Source: Gigaspora margarita (taxonomy: Eukaryota; Glomeromycota; Glomeromycetes; Diversisporales; Gigasporaceae). From it: 64,000 bases of DNA. Below the pieces are notes generated by a model, which saw only the letters and a program-made list of their open reading frames with translations, made no database searches and was not told the DNA's origin. Each line of letters starts with the position of its first letter. Positions within the stretch are counted from its first letter, which is position 1. The stretch is from the NCBI GenBank assembly GCA_009809945.1, contig WTPW01000851.1, positions 137,138 through 201,137 on the forward strand. Direction: 5' to 3'. The translations under genes were made by a program, and so were the position numbers. This document shows, piece after piece, positions 20,929-34,261 of this stretch.

Positions 20929-22648
20929 AATAATTCAATTTAATCTAAATACAATAAACTTTTCTATTGACTATTAAATTGTTATACCTTAAAGTATAAG
21001 TCTGATTCTATTTGGCTACCTTAATGGTATCCAAATATAACTTGTAGCACTAAATTATATGATTTAGAACTTTTGTCAAACCATCAAATTATATATTCAG
21101 AATGGTACCTTTAATTATGAAATTGCTTATTAACTCAATTGATTTAATGCCAATTTTAGGTTTTAAAACTAGATCTCAATTTTTCTTCTTAGTTAGCCTT
21201 TGTTTCCTTTCTTGACTTCTTAATGACTATCAATTTTCTAAGTTTTCTTTTCTTTTAACTTTCAAACTTTCTACATTCTTGTAGGCTTTCTTTTTACCAT
21301 TTTCTAAAATTATCTTCCCTTTCTCTTTTTGTATAATACCATTTCTTCTTTTTTATGTGATAGTTCACTCACAATGCTCTTTTAGATACTTCCATAAAAT
21401 GTGTTCTATCCAATATATAAGAAACCTTCTATTATTTCTTTTGCAAGTGATTTTTTTAGTTCCAAATTTATGAGATTTTAGTATACTTTATAAGGGATTA
21501 TGCTTTTACAAATAGCTTCTCGTATTTCATATTTCTTATTGATATTACTTTCTAACAAAATAGTATGGAAAGCTTTTGTTGTTAAGGTTTTTTATGCTTC
21601 TTTTTTCAAAATTTGTTACTATATTCAAGCCCAAGATTTTTGTCTGTATCCACATACTTTTGTTGGTTTAACATTTAACTAAGTGTTTTAGGTTCTTTGT
21701 CTCTTTATTTTTGCACCTAATGCAATATACTAACTTGTAAACATTAGATTTTCTGTGATTAAATATTTCTAATAATAGTAGACTTTCTAAAATACATTTA
21801 ATTACTTATTACTTTTCTTTAAAGAATTACAAGCTATTTCTTTGAACTCTTTTAGATGTTTCCAAAATAGGTTCCAATAGAAATTTTCTTCTGTAGCATT
21901 AGGTTCCAATTTTTCTAAAGAACTTTGAAAAGAGCTATTTTGCTTTGGCTTCTGCAGTATTTACTGCTTTAATGAAGGTTTTTAAAGGTATTTCAAATTT
22001 ACAATCTTGCCAAACAGAAATGAAAGCATGCAATTCACTAAATATTAGATTGGTGTTTATAAAGTTTTTCTCTTTTCTAATTTCCTTGGTTAGTCTATCA
22101 GCAAGCTCATTCCATTTATTGTTTTTGTGTACTTGTACCTTAACTAAATACAAGTTGATCTTTTTTCTGTTAATGAGATTCTTTATATTAGCAATTATAG
22201 AAGAACTTTTACTTTAAGAATTTGCTTATCTAACAAGTGCCCAAGCCCTTCTTTGATGCACTTGATTGCTTCTTTGCTGTCTATTAAGATCTTAACTTTG
22301 TGTTTAATTGAAATTATGAGCAAAACTGTTCAAATCACAGTTAATTCTGTATACAAGAATAAAGACCAATCTATTACTTTAAGACTTAACCTTTCTAATA
22401 CTAAATTCTTTTTTCTATCTACTTGAGCTCATCCTATTCCTAATTTTTGTATACCTAACTTCTGTTCTATCTTACAAGAACTATCTGTTAAAATACTAAT
22501 TCTTCTTTCTTGTAATTCAAATTATCTTTTAACTCTTTAATTAATATATTTTCTACTGCTAATTCTAATTTTTCTTTTTTGATTATCTCAATTTCTAAAT
22601 ATTCTATTCTCAATAATCTACTAAGTAGACTTTCGTTATTCTCTAAAC

Positions 22649-22826
22649 AGGACCTTGAAATATACATAGATAGGTCAGGTATTAGTTTGCTTATTTTTGA
22701 ATATTTTATGCAGATCTTTTCTATTTTTAGTAAATTTTGCTTATTTTTGAGGTTTTTTTTGCAAATTTTTCTATTTTTAGTAATTTTATAATTAACCTAA
22801 CCTATCTATATATATTTCAAAATCCT
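22649..22826. mobile_element. 178-bp AGGACCCC-type MITE
   Basis: The ends AGGACCTTGAAATATACATA and TATATATTTCAAAATCCT are inverted repeats. The 8-bp flanks CTCTAAAC and TTCTAAAC differ at one base. Interior GGTCAGGT and TTTGCTTATTTTTGA match the copy at 25764-25943. It sits inside the old LINE. Confidence 0.8.
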
Positions 22827-24062
22827 TTCTAAACCTTTATTTTTTAATTGAAAGCCATAATTTAAAAGCAAGATTTCTAGATTTTTACTTATATCTTCTT
22901 CACTTGAGAGATTTGGCAAAGTTGAGAGTATTTTTTTTTGTCTTAAGAAAACAGGTTCTACTTCTCAAATTTTCTTTATAGTTCTGAATCTTATACCCTC
23001 TATATTTGGTTAGTTTTCTGTTGTTTAGTAACCAGTTATCTAGTAGAGCCCAATACTCAAGAACTATTTCTTTTTCTATCTTTTTGACTATTCTGCCAAT
23101 AATCTCTTCATTTGGTGAAATAATTCTTGTTAGATCTATTTTCTCTTTCTTTTGTCATTGGACATATGAAAGTTTTTTTTAAGGTGAAAGCTTGTTTGTA
23201 TTAGTCCTGCTAAAATGGTTGTTGATTCTTTGCAAAGTACTATTTGAAGGACTTTTCCTTCCAATTCTTAGTACTACTTTACACATTTGACTTTCATATA
23301 AAGATTTTATAGAGTTTGATCTGTTACTAGATTAAAAGTTCATTGCTATTGCTAGTTAACAATTGCTCTAGATAAAATAACCCTAGCTTATCTAATTGTA
23401 ATGAAGCTTTCTTTAGAAGCTTTATAGGCAGAATATTTATAAAGAGTATCCCATTACTATCAATTTTTCAAAAGGACTTTGAAGATTTTAAGTTGAGATT
23501 CTTTTTCTTCACTTTTGATAACATAAAACAAACTAGATTATTTTTTCAAAAAAGGTACATATTTCTCTAGTCATTCTATATTCCACAAATCTGTAGTTAA
23601 TCTTGCTTTTGAACAGCTTTGTATCAATCTAATATGTATTACATTTCCAAAAATGTTCCTTTGATTTAAGCCTAAGTGTATACTTCTTATCTGTTTTGAA
23701 GGGTTCATTACTGAGTAGCTTAAAACCCCAGATCTTTATTTGTAAAGAAAATATTATTTGCTGTTCTTGCTAAATCTAGTTTATTCTTAATAAATCAAAG
23801 AAAAGGCTGTTGAATCCTTTTGCTACCTTCTTTTGTTAATTTGATCATTTGTAACATGTAGCAAAGCTTAGGCAGCAAACTTATATTATTAATGTAAAAA
23901 AGTTGGCTCCAAGTTGTTTTTTTAATCACTAGTATTTTAATTGTTTGTTTTACAATTTTTTTTGCTTTTTGGATTATGCATGGTTTCTTATTTCACTATT
24001 GAGCCAAACTCCTAAGTATCTAATAATGTTCTCATCTTTTTCTGCTTTAATATTACTATTAT

Positions 24063-24588
24063 AGGGGCATCTATAAATAATGTTATATACCCCTATATAG
24101 TAGCTCTTGACCCCCTAGACTATATAAAAAAAATTTTAAAAATCTGTATATTATATATAAAATTTTACAAAAACTTGGATATATTATGACCCAGTAATCT
24201 GATTTGATTTTGGTACCATTCGATTCATCTCTATGAGACGAATCTAATTGTACCAAAATCGTTTTAGTTGAATTACTAGATCAAGAGTTATTCACAAAAT
24301 ACTATTGATTTTAAATAATTTTATAAGAAAACACAATAACTAATAGTATTTTGTTAATAAAATGTGATCCAGTAATCCAAATCAAATTATTTTGGTATCA
24401 TTCGAATCCTCTCCTTGAGATGATTCGAATAGTACCAAAATTATTCAATTTGGACTCTTGGGTCAGGTTTTAGCTAAATTTTTTAAAAAAATTGCATTAT
24501 ATATTTTTGATCTCCCCTATTTATTGGAAGAAATATTATATTTTGGGGGACCCCCCCTCAAGTATAACATTAGTTATGAATGCTCCCT
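24063..24588. mobile_element. 525-bp palindrome-rich MITE (GGGGCATC ends)
   Basis: The ends GGGGCATCTATAAATAATG and the inverted CATTAGTTATGAATGCTCCC match the elements at 34262-34800 and 46128-46868. The interior carries two GGTACCATTCGATTCATC... palindromic units and a GGGGGACCCCCCC hairpin. It splits the old LINE between LIVIN and RYLG motifs. Confidence 0.8.
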
Positions 24589-24884
24589 TTCAAAGAAGAT
24601 TTCTTTATTATTGTTAACTGTATCTTCCCTTGAGTGATTGTTTATAACTATTAGCTTGGACTTGTTGCAGTTAATTTGAATATTATTTAACTTAAAAAAA
24701 TTATTTGTGTTTCTATGATTGCTTTTATTTGCTTTTTATTACTTGCAATCTATATTGTATCATCAGCATAGACCAATGTTGTAATTCTAATATATTTATA
24801 ACAACTTCTATTTCTATATATATTTGTAAAAATTTTCAATTTTATAATATAGCCTAACTTTTGGTTTTTCTGAATTTTAGTAAA

Positions 24885-25030
24885 AGAAGCAACAAAAATT
24901 AGATAATTTTTTAAAAGGAGAAAGGAGGCAAAAAATGTTGAAATTATATATAGGAACCTGACCAAATCTATATTAAGGAAGAGAGTAGACCTCTAATAAA
25001 AAATAATCAGGTGATTAATAACATGGCTCT
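24885..25030. mobile_element. 146-bp MITE, relative of 57851-57998
   Basis: The right part CTAATAAAAAATAATCAGGT and the central TTGAAATTATATATAGGAAC match the intact copy near 57.9 kb. The left end is decayed. It lies next to motif C of the old LINE. Confidence 0.65.
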
Positions 25031-25763
25031 AAGCAAAGAATCATAGAAGATTCTTTATAATAATAAAGAAAATATAGTATATATATTGTTAAATGATTAT
25101 AAATTGAAATACTAACTTATTTAATCTTTTTACTAATATAGTGCTACAAGCTTATACTAATAATTACATAAATATTTTAATTTTCAATAACTATAATTGA
25201 CTAATAAAATTAATATATTTCAATATCTTTGTTGCACATATTGTATTAAAAACATAGCATTTTTTAAATATTAAAACTTTAAAAAAAAAAAAACTGACCA
25301 ATAATTTTATATACAGCAATGAGCTCTACAAAGTTATTAGTTAATTTTAAAAAAATTTTTTTGTAAAAAGTTATTATTGTTCAAAAAAAACTTCCTATCT
25401 TCAAATTGATAGAACTTTTTATAGAAGATCTTTTTTAAAAAATTAATTACAATTTGAAGTGATTAGTTTTATATTTAAAATTATTTGTTATTTTTTTAAA
25501 CAAAATTTGTTTATAAAATCTTTAGAATTTAAAAACTTACTCTGTTTTTAGTACAAATAATACAAAAATATCAAAATATATTAATTTTATTGTTAATCAC
25601 AATTATATGAAAATTGAACATTTGAAATAACTGGGTACCTCACTATATTCAGAAAATGTGCATATAACAAAAGTGCATGGGTAGCTTCCGTTTTTGACAA
25701 ATACTAGTGTAACAATTATACTTGAGCACTAACTAAGTAAGCTGGATATTGGTCTATTATAGT
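25031..25763. other. AT-rich intergenic DNA, nothing recognised
   Basis: No coding frame, RNA gene or paired ends were supported. Confidence 0.5.
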
Positions 25764-25943
25764 AGGACCCCGAAATATACATAGATAGGTCAGGTTAATT
25801 ATAGGGTTACTAAAAAAGGAAAGATCTGCAGAAAACCTTCAAAAATAAGCAAAAAAATTACTATAAATAGAAAAGATCTGCATAAAAAACCTCAAAAATA
25901 AGCAAACTCATACCTGACCTATCTATGTATATTTCGGGGTCCT
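25764..25943. mobile_element. 180-bp AGGACCCC-type MITE, intact
   Basis: The inverted ends are AGGACCCCGAAATATACATA and TATGTATATTTCGGGGTCCT, a perfect 20-bp match, extending to about 31 bp. The 8-bp target duplication ATTATAGT (25756-25763, 25944-25951) is perfect. Inside, the unit AAAGATCTGC...AAAAATAAGC occurs twice in tandem. Confidence 0.92.
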
Positions 25944-26072
25944 ATTATAGTAATTAGATATTTTTTGTAATATATAATTATAATACAATATTAACTAATA
26001 AACATAAAGCAAGATTGTCAAAAAAAAAATTGAACATTTTATATAAATGTCAAATATAAGTTTCTAGTACTA

Positions 26073-29000
26073 CAGTACAGGATAGTAAAAGACATCCAAC
26101 CTATACATATAGGTACCAATTTTTAGTTCTTATATAATTAATTCTGATTGGCTAATTTTTGTGTAATTGATTTTGATTAGTTAAAAATCTATATATGTTT
26201 TCTTTTTTTTCTATATTATATACCAATTTTTTTTTTTTTTTTTTTTTAATGGTGAGACCTTGCTCTTATCTTTATTAAATTTAATGGAAACTTTTTACAG
26301 TTGGAAAAAATTTCATAATTTAAATCTAATGCTAAGAAAAAGAACTCAAACATATAGCTAGATAAACAAAAGTAGATCTAGTACTTATCTGTGGCCTAAA
26401 CCAACAAGAGTGACCAAGGCTCACCTAGATTTGGTTATTGGTTAATATACTAGAAGGGTGTGTAAGATATTTAATCCAGTGGAGGTACCAGTAATCTATT
26501 TTTTGAATTGAGTTATTTATAATAGAATTATTATTATTAATTTGGGTTATAAATATAGTGGATACAGAAGATCCAGAAGCTATAGTTTGATTTTGTAAAA
26601 TTGTTTGTTGATATTGTGATCTTGAAGTACAATATAGAATCCAGATTTTTGTATAAATTTGTTGATTCAGATGAAGTAAAAATTGAATTGTAAAGGAGCT
26701 AGCAAGCTTTAAAGATAAGCCAGTTTCTTGTAATATATTAATTAGTCCTAATGGAATAAGATCTGATAGAGTTGAGTATAATGAGGGCTTGCGTGAAAAA
26801 TGATGAATTTGAAAACTATCAAGGTTTAAAATTTTGGAGTGAAGATTTATAGCCTGAGTTGAAGAAATATTAAGTTTGTTAGAGCTAAGTATTTGGTTTA
26901 AGGAATTGTTTATAAGGTCTAGTAGTAGATTAGTATTTGGACAAGTAACCCAGTGCAAGGCATTACTTGCCTGTTGGCATATATGACAAATATTAGGGTA
27001 TGAGGGATATCTTTTATGAAGACTATGTGGAGAAGGAAGCTCATCAAGTAATAACTTTACTCTAAAAGACTTTAGAGTAGAGGATTGAAAGCTATGTGAA
27101 AAATTGCTAATTTTTTGATTATTATTAATGTATAGCCATGAAGCATTCCAGTTGATTAGTTGTGAAATTGGGTTCCATTGCTGAAAGCGGTTTTGTGATG
27201 TCCACCATGCAATTATATATGCTCTACAGATTGTTCTTATGCTGNGANNGATAGGAAGTTCNATTNGATAATTATCTGAAGTTGGTNTAAATTGAGGATT
27301 ATATATGTTGTTTGAATTGAAAATAAGATAAGGTGCTATGTAATGATTGCGTGCTAGTTGGTCAGCTTTATTGTTAAAGTTATTATCTTCATGTGCGTTT
27401 ACTTTATGCAAAGTAATGTTAAGATTGTATGATTTAATAAAATTAAGTAGTGTGTTCCAAATTGACCAATAGGGTATATTTAGAAAGTTTGGAAGTGGTA
27501 TAATATTGATTAAACTTTTAAATTTAGAGATAACTGATTGTGAATCTGTATAAATTTGAATAGTACAGTTCCTAGGAGCTGTACTTATTGCAGCTAAAAT
27601 TGCAAGTAGTTCTGCTTTAAATAAGCATGGCCAGAATTTGGTTTGTGCTTGAAAGGTATGTATGATATTTTGGTTAGCTAATTGTATCCAACCAATTCCC
27701 ATAAAGCACTGGGGATTGCCTAGGTTAATAACAGAACCATCTGTATAAAAAGTAAGTTCTGAGAGACTACTATTATAATGTGTAAAAGACTGAAGAGTAT
27801 TTTAAGCTTGGCTTGGTTCAAATATTGAAGGAAGTTGTGTAGTAGAAATGTTGAGATTTGGTAATGGTGGAATATGAATTGGATTTCTAAGTGCAATTGA
27901 ATATATGAGATCTAGAAAATTAGCATTTAAATTAATTATTTTGTCAGAATTTAGTCTACCAAAGAATTTTGTAGCATGACTAGTAGGTATTAGAATAGTG
28001 TATTTATTTTTAATTGTTTTGGTATTGAGAGAACAGTTACTGCATAATGATATAGTAATTGGTGGAGTTGGGTATAAGTTTGTGAATTGTGCTTGAAAAG
28101 AACATTGCCAGTAAGTTATTAGTGTAAAGTCTGATGCAGTTGGTTGGCGATGAGCTTTGCCTATAATAATTTGATCATTTAGTAATGTAATAAGCCAAGG
28201 TTTGGAATGTTTTGAAAAGTGACCAGTAGTATAACTATAATAGTTTGTAGAGGGTAAATTTATGTGTGAATAAATGGTGCGTTCATAGGAGTGGCTAGTG
28301 ATTTTATCTTCTAGAAAGATAAACCATTGAGGAGTTTTGCCTTTAGGAATTTTGTATAATCTTGATGAAATATGTTTCCAATCTAATAGGCATGAATTGT
28401 TATATGTTGTAAGTTGATCAAGAAAAAGTAAGTGATAATGCCGAATTTGTTTTTTAAAAGTTGTGTATTTAGGATGTGAAACAAGAATAGATTCCAAAGA
28501 AATTGAACCTTTTTTAATTACAAAAGGAATGTTGGAATAAGGGTTAGGGTTAATTGACCAGTTAAGATGTTTAAAAAGCTGAATAATCTTAAAGGTTGTA
28601 GTTAATCTATTAGGGCCATCAATTGTAGGATTAGGATGAGTGAAGATACTAGTAGGTGACCAGAGGTTATTTTAGAGTTGTTGAACCCTAATAAGAGTAG
28701 TAATATTTAATAGGCTATTGCTATTTAATCTTTTAATAAAGTTAGATAGGTGGTGTTGGAGTTGGATATCTCAAATATTTTTAATATTGTAAATTTGAGG
28801 ATGGAGTAAAGTGCTAGTAGGGATTGTGCGATTAAGTTTGGCTTTATGCTTGATTAATCCTATGTGCTGTGTTAAGATTTTATTGCATGTTGACTGGCTT
28901 AATACAATATTTTGCATTCGGTATTCTATTGTAGGAATAATAACAATATTAATAATATAGCATGCTTGGGTATCTGTAATTTGTTTTGTACAAGCAATTT

Positions 29001-29911
29001 GTATAAGCTGGTTTGATTCAGCAATAATAAGTTGGGTTTGCTGAAATTGTTTATTATCTAAAGTAAACCAATATCCAAGAAACTTAAAAGGCTGGTTTGG
29101 AAGTTGCAGAGGAAGAGGTTGATTGTTATATATAATTGGATTGTAGTTTTGTTGTTTAATATTGGTTGAGAGTATTGATTTGGTTGGATTTACTTGGATA
29201 TTTGCCATAGAATAGAAGGATTCTGCAACAGTAAGCATCTTAGAAAGCTCTGTTTGAGATGATGCTATCCATAAAGTTTCATCTATGTATGCTAGTACAG
29301 AACATTTGGTTTGTAGATTGTCAGTTGTAAAATTTTTGAGGTTGGTAAACCAGGATGTTTCAATTGTATAACCAGGTGAATTTGAGTGTATATAAGAAAT
29401 AAAAGGATCATAATAAATCCACCAAAGAAGAGGTGTTATTGTTTCTCCTTGGTCAATACCATTTTGAACCTGATAAGGTTGTGTAAAACCCAAATTGGTA
29501 ATAACATTGTTTTGTCGGTCAGTTAAAATATTAAGAAGAGTATTAACAATATTAGTAGGTAGGAGTAAACGTGTAAGAGCATGCTCTAGAAGAGTAAAGT
29601 TTACAGAGTCATAAGCTTTGCTCATATCTTGTGATAGAAGCCAGATTTCTTTGTGATTGCAGTTAGCATCTTCTATAAGGTTGTTAAGAATATGAATAGG
29701 AATATATACCAATTTTTTGAACTCATATAAACTTTAATCCCTTATAACTTTTTCAAAACAAAGAATAAAAAAAATTCTCTGACAAAAATGTAGTTTAGCT
29801 AAAAATCTATCAATTTGTTAGAGGGTTTTTTGATTTAATTTTTTTTAAAAAAGTTATAATAATTAAAAGTTTTACTAATAGAGAGTGGATATCTTTTACT
29901 GTCCGGTACTG
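26073..29911. mobile_element. Mariner-like MITE split by the LINE
   Basis: The left end CAGTACAGGATAGTAAAAGA (26073) and the right end TCTTTTACTGTCCGGTACTG (29911) are inverted repeats, each flanked by TA. Removing the LINE and one copy of its duplication leaves about 360 bp of non-coding DNA, typical of a Tc1/mariner MITE. The right end is repeated once more near 32508 because of the tandem copy. Confidence 0.8.
26233..29702 (-). pseudogene. Young 5'-truncated LINE: reverse transcriptase, RNase H, zinc knuckle
   Basis: Non-LTR retrotransposon copied by target-primed reverse transcription. The 3' poly(A) is the T-run after 26232. The 16-bp duplication TATATACCAATTTTTT flanks it (26217-26232 and 29703-29718). 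One minus-strand frame runs from 29702 to 26425. RT motif A is SQDMSKAYDSV, motif B NGIDQGETITPLLWW, motif C AYIDETLW where YMDD is expected. RNase H has YTDGSV, FKAELLAILAA, IYTDSQSVI and KADQLARN. A CHICQQASNALHWVTC zinc motif follows. Only three in-frame stops break it: TGA 28771-28773, TAA 28672-28674 and TAA 27802-27804, with no frameshift seen. The 5' end, including endonuclease, is absent. N bases lie at 27245-27287. Confidence 0.9.
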
Positions 29912-29947
29912 TATAAAAAAAAATTTAAATTAGCATTAATTGCTTAN

Positions 29948-32543
29948 GTGCTAGTTGGTCAGCTTTATTGTTAAAGTTATTATCTTCATGTGCGTTTACT
30001 TTATGCAAAGTAATGTTAAGATTGTATGATTTAATAAAATTAAGTAGTGTGTTCCAAATTGACCAATAGGGTATATTTAGAAAGTTTGGAAGTGGTATAA
30101 TATTGATTAAACTTTTAAATTTAGAGATAACTGATTGTGAATCTGTATAAATTTGAATAGTACAGTTCCTAGGAGCTGTACTTATTGCAGCTAAAATTGC
30201 AAGTAGTTCTGCTTTAAATAAGCATGGCCAGAATTTGGTTTGTGCTTGAAAGGTATGTATGATATTTTGGTTAGCTAATTGTATCCAACCAATTCCCATA
30301 AAGCACTGGGGATTGCCTAGGTTAATAACAGAACCATCTGTATAAAAAGTAAGTTCTGAGAGACTACTATTATAATGTGTAAAAGACTGAAGAGTATTTT
30401 AAGCTTGGCTTGGTTCAAATATTGAAGGAAGTTGTGTAGTAGAAATGTTGAGATTTGGTAATGGTGGAATATGAATTGGATTTCTAAGTGCAATTGAATA
30501 TATGAGATCTAGAAAATTAGCATTTAAATTAATTATTTTGTCAGAATTTAGTCTACCAAAGAATTTTGTAGCATGACTAGTAGGTATTAGAATAGTGTAT
30601 TTATTTTTAATTGTTTTGGTATTGAGAGAACAGTTACTGCATAATGATATAGTAATTGGTGGAGTTGGGTATAAGTTTGTGAATTGTGCTTGAAAAGAAC
30701 ATTGCCAGTAAGTTATTAGTGTAAAGTCTGATGCAGTTGGTTGGCGATGAGCTTTGCCTATAATAATTTGATCATTTAGTAATGTAATAAGCCAAGGTTT
30801 GGAATGTTTTGAAAAGTGACCAGTAGTATAACTATAATAGTTTGTAGAGGGTAAATTTATGTGTGAATAAATGGTGCGTTCATAGGAGTGGCTAGTGATT
30901 TTATCTTCTAGAAAGATAAACCATTGAGGAGTTTTGCCTTTAGGAATTTTGTATAATCTTGATGAAATATGTTTCCAATCTAATAGGCATGAATTGTTAT
31001 ATGTTGTAAGTTGATCAAGAAAAAGTAAGTGATAATGCCGAATTTGTTTTTTAAAAGTTGTGTATTTAGGATGTGAAACAAGAATAGATTCCAAAGAAAT
31101 TGAACCTTTTTTAATTACAAAAGGAATGTTGGAATAAGGGTTAGGGTTAATTGACCAGTTAAGATGTTTAAAAAGCTGAATAATCTTAAAGGTTGTAGTT
31201 AATCTATTAGGGCCATCAATTGTAGGATTAGGATGAGTGAAGATACTAGTAGGTGACCAGAGGTTATTTTAGAGTTGTTGAACCCTAATAAGAGTAGTAA
31301 TATTTAATAGGCTATTGCTATTTAATCTTTTAATAAAGTTAGATAGGTGGTGTTGGAGTTGGATATCTCAAATATTTTTAATATTGTAAATTTGAGGATG
31401 GAGTAAAGTGCTAGTAGGGATTGTGCGATTAAGTTTGGCTTTATGCTTGATTAATCCTATGTGCTGTGTTAAGATTTTATTGCATGTTGACTGGCTTAAT
31501 ACAATATTTTGCATTCGGTATTCTATTGTAGGAATAATAACAATATTAATAATATAGCATGCTTGGGTATCTGTAATTTGTTTTGTACAAGCAATTTGTA
31601 TAAGCTGGTTTGATTCAGCAATAATAAGTTGGGTTTGCTGAAATTGTTTATTATCTAAAGTAAACCAATATCCAAGAAACTTAAAAGGCTGGTTTGGAAG
31701 TTGCAGAGGAAGAGGTTGATTGTTATATATAATTGGATTGTAGTTTTGTTGTTTAATATTGGTTGAGAGTATTGATTTGGTTGGATTTACTTGGATATTT
31801 GCCATAGAATAGAAGGATTCTGCAACAGTAAGCATCTTAGAAAGCTCTGTTTGAGATGATGCTATCCATAAAGTNTCATCNATGTATGCTAGTACAGAAC
31901 ATTTGGTTTGTAGATTGTCAGTTGTAAAATTTTTGAGGTTGGTAAACCAGGATGTTTCAATTGTATAACCAGGTGAATTTGAGTGTATATAAGAAATAAA
32001 AGGATCATAATAAATCCACCAAAGAAGAGGTGTTATTGTTTCTCCTTGGTCAATACCATTTTGAACCTGATAAGGTTGTGTAAAACCCAAATTGGTAATA
32101 ACATTGTTTTGTCGGTCAGTTAAAATATTAAGAAGAGTATTAACAATATTAGTAGGTAGGAGTAAACGTGTAAGAGCATGCTCTAGAAGAGTAAAGTTTA
32201 CAGAGTCATAAGCTTTGCTCATATCTTGTGATAGAAGCCAGATTTCTTTGTGATTGCAGTTAGCATCTTCTATAAGGTTGTTAAGAATATGAATAGGAAT
32301 ATATACCAATTTTTTGAACTCATATAAACTTTAATCCCTTATAACTTTTTCAAAACAAAGAATAAAAAAAATTCTCTGACAAAAATGTAGTTTAGCTAAA
32401 AATCTATCAATTTGTTAGAGGGTTTTTTGATTTAATTTTTTTTAAAAAAGTTATAATAATTAAAAGTTTTACTAATAGAGAGTGGATATCTTTTACTGTC
32501 CGGTACTGTATAAAAAAAAATTTAAATTAGCATTAATTGCTTA
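29948..32543 (-). repeat. Tandem copy of 27351-29946 (probable assembly duplicate)
   Basis: The sequence repeats the LINE RT/RNase H region plus its 5' flank with an offset of 2,597 bases. No difference was seen in the stretches compared, apart from two N bases near 31875-31881. The junction is a single N at 29947. Both units share the same three in-frame stops where covered, and the same right TSD (32300-32315). A real tandem duplication would have to be extremely recent. Confidence 0.85.
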
Positions 32544-33443
32544 AAAATTATTAAAATTATTGTTAAATATGGTAAATTTAAATTGTTTTATTGTTAATTA
32601 TAATGTATCTTAACTATAAATGTTTTTGGTATTCAGATTTATGCAATTTCAGAAATTATTTATTGCCTAAACAATAAAAAATTCTAAAATTGTATAAAAC
32701 TAAGTATTCTAGTTTTTAAGCAACACTTTATTCACTACAATAAAAGTTTTGACAAGTTAGTGAAAAAAAAGTAGAGCAAAAAGTTTTCTAATTAAAATTA
32801 TAAACTAACTAATCATTTTTTACTATGTGAAAATTTTTAAATCTATTGCAATATAAGTTGTATTAAAATATAAATTCTTCAAATTCAAAATGCTAATAAT
32901 ATATAATTCTGATTAGTCAGGGAATATGTTATACCTGTTAATATATAAGTATTATTTAATAATTAGAATAAAAATATATATATTTACTATAAATTTTAAG
33001 TTAAACATTTTTTTAGCTTACATATTAACTTTTTTAAAAATTTGTAAATTTTGCAAATTTTCTTAATTAAATTTTTTAAAAAGAAAAAAATTTTAATTTT
33101 AAAAATGCAATTATATAAAAATTTTATATTAAACAAAGTTTGTTTAGGTAACAAAATAGATTATTTTAGTAAAAAAATAAATTTTCTAAATACTTAGGGC
33201 ACTGATATTTATTATCTAATATCTATTTACTATAGAAGCTTATCCACCTTTAGATAATATATTTAGTTAAATTTGATTGGCTAAAATTTTTTATATAAGG
33301 TAAGATTTGGCTTGACCTCTGCTTTCTAAAATATTATCTAATAAATATTAGTATTCTTATGTTAAATTCACAGGTTTTCTATATATCTCTTTTTTTACTA
33401 AAATAATTATTTTAGGCTCTTACATTGACAAATTTTATATATA
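32544..33443. other. AT-rich DNA with a small MITE-like inverted repeat
   Basis: An inverted pair, GGCACTGATATTTATTATCT near 33198 and AGATAATATT...ATATTAGTATTCTT near 33340, bounds about 155 bp and may be a small MITE. The rest shows no supported feature. Confidence 0.4.
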
Positions 33444-34132
33444 GATATACATCAGGAAAATAAATAAGGCACAGATCAGCACAAATCTGTGACCCTGGAA
33501 AATTTTAACAAATTTTGCAATAACTTGTGATCCAGTGGTCCAAACTTGACAATTTTGGTACCTTCGATCCGTCTCGATGAGCCGGATCGAATGGTACCAA
33601 AATCGTCAAATTCCAATTACTAGAACGCAAGAAACTTCCACTTATGTGGATTTTATAAACATCAAATGATCTTGTCAACTAGTAGTCCAAATTTAATGAT
33701 TTTGGTACCATTCGATTCCTCTCGATGAGACAGTTCGAACAGTACCAAAAATGTTAAAATTGGATTACTAGTTAACAAATTATTTTTTACGAATAACTTG
33801 TTAACCAATGATCCAATTTTAATGTTTTTGGTACCGTTCGAACTGTCTCATTGAGAGAAATCGAATGGTACCAAAATCATTAAATTTAGACTACTGGTTG
33901 GCAAGATCATTCGATATTTATAAAATCTACATAGATAGAATTTTCTTGTGTTCTAGTATTGGAATCCAACGATTTTGGTACCATTCGATCCAGCTCATCG
34001 AGACAAATCGAATGGTACCAAATTCGTTAAGTTTGGACCACTAGATTACAATTTATTGCAGAATTTGTTAAAATTTTCCAGGGTTGCAGATTTGTGCAGA
34101 TCTGCACCTTATTTATTTTCCTGATGTATATC
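33444..34132. mobile_element. 690-bp palindrome-rich MITE
   Basis: The inverted ends are GATATACATCAGGAAAATAA and TTATTTTCCTGATGTATATC. They continue into CACAAATCTG / CAGATTTGTG arms. Four internal palindromic units (near 33552, 33700, 33826 and 33975) have the form GGTACCATTCGA - CTCGATGAG - TCGAATGGTACC. CpG sites are well kept, suggesting a younger copy than 46128-46868. Confidence 0.85.
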
Positions 34133-34261
34133 GATTACTAACCAGATAAGATATATATTGATATTTAATATCCTAACCAATTTCTATTAATAGTAATAGT
34201 AATTAATATATATCTGATATAGATTTTTTTTAATCCTGATGATCTACTTTACCAACAATCA

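Larger units (their letters stand above)
21170..24800 (-). pseudogene. Old LINE, RT motif C to RNase H region, with three insertions in or beside it
   Basis: Read on the minus strand: VYADDTI (RT motif C, near 24760), then FFKLNNIQINCNKSKLIVIN (near 24690). Across a MITE, IRYLGVWLNS (RT thumb, near 24030) follows. Further on come RNase H pieces: TDSS near 22460, a TELTVI segment, LIDSKEAIKCIKEGL near 22270 and KNNKWNELADRLTKE near 22110. It is a different LINE lineage from that at 26-30 kb (YADD, not YMDD/YIDE). Many stops and frame changes make it a fossil. MITEs at 22649-22826 and 24063-24588 interrupt it, and another lies just upstream. 5' RT motifs A and B are missing. Confidence 0.75.
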
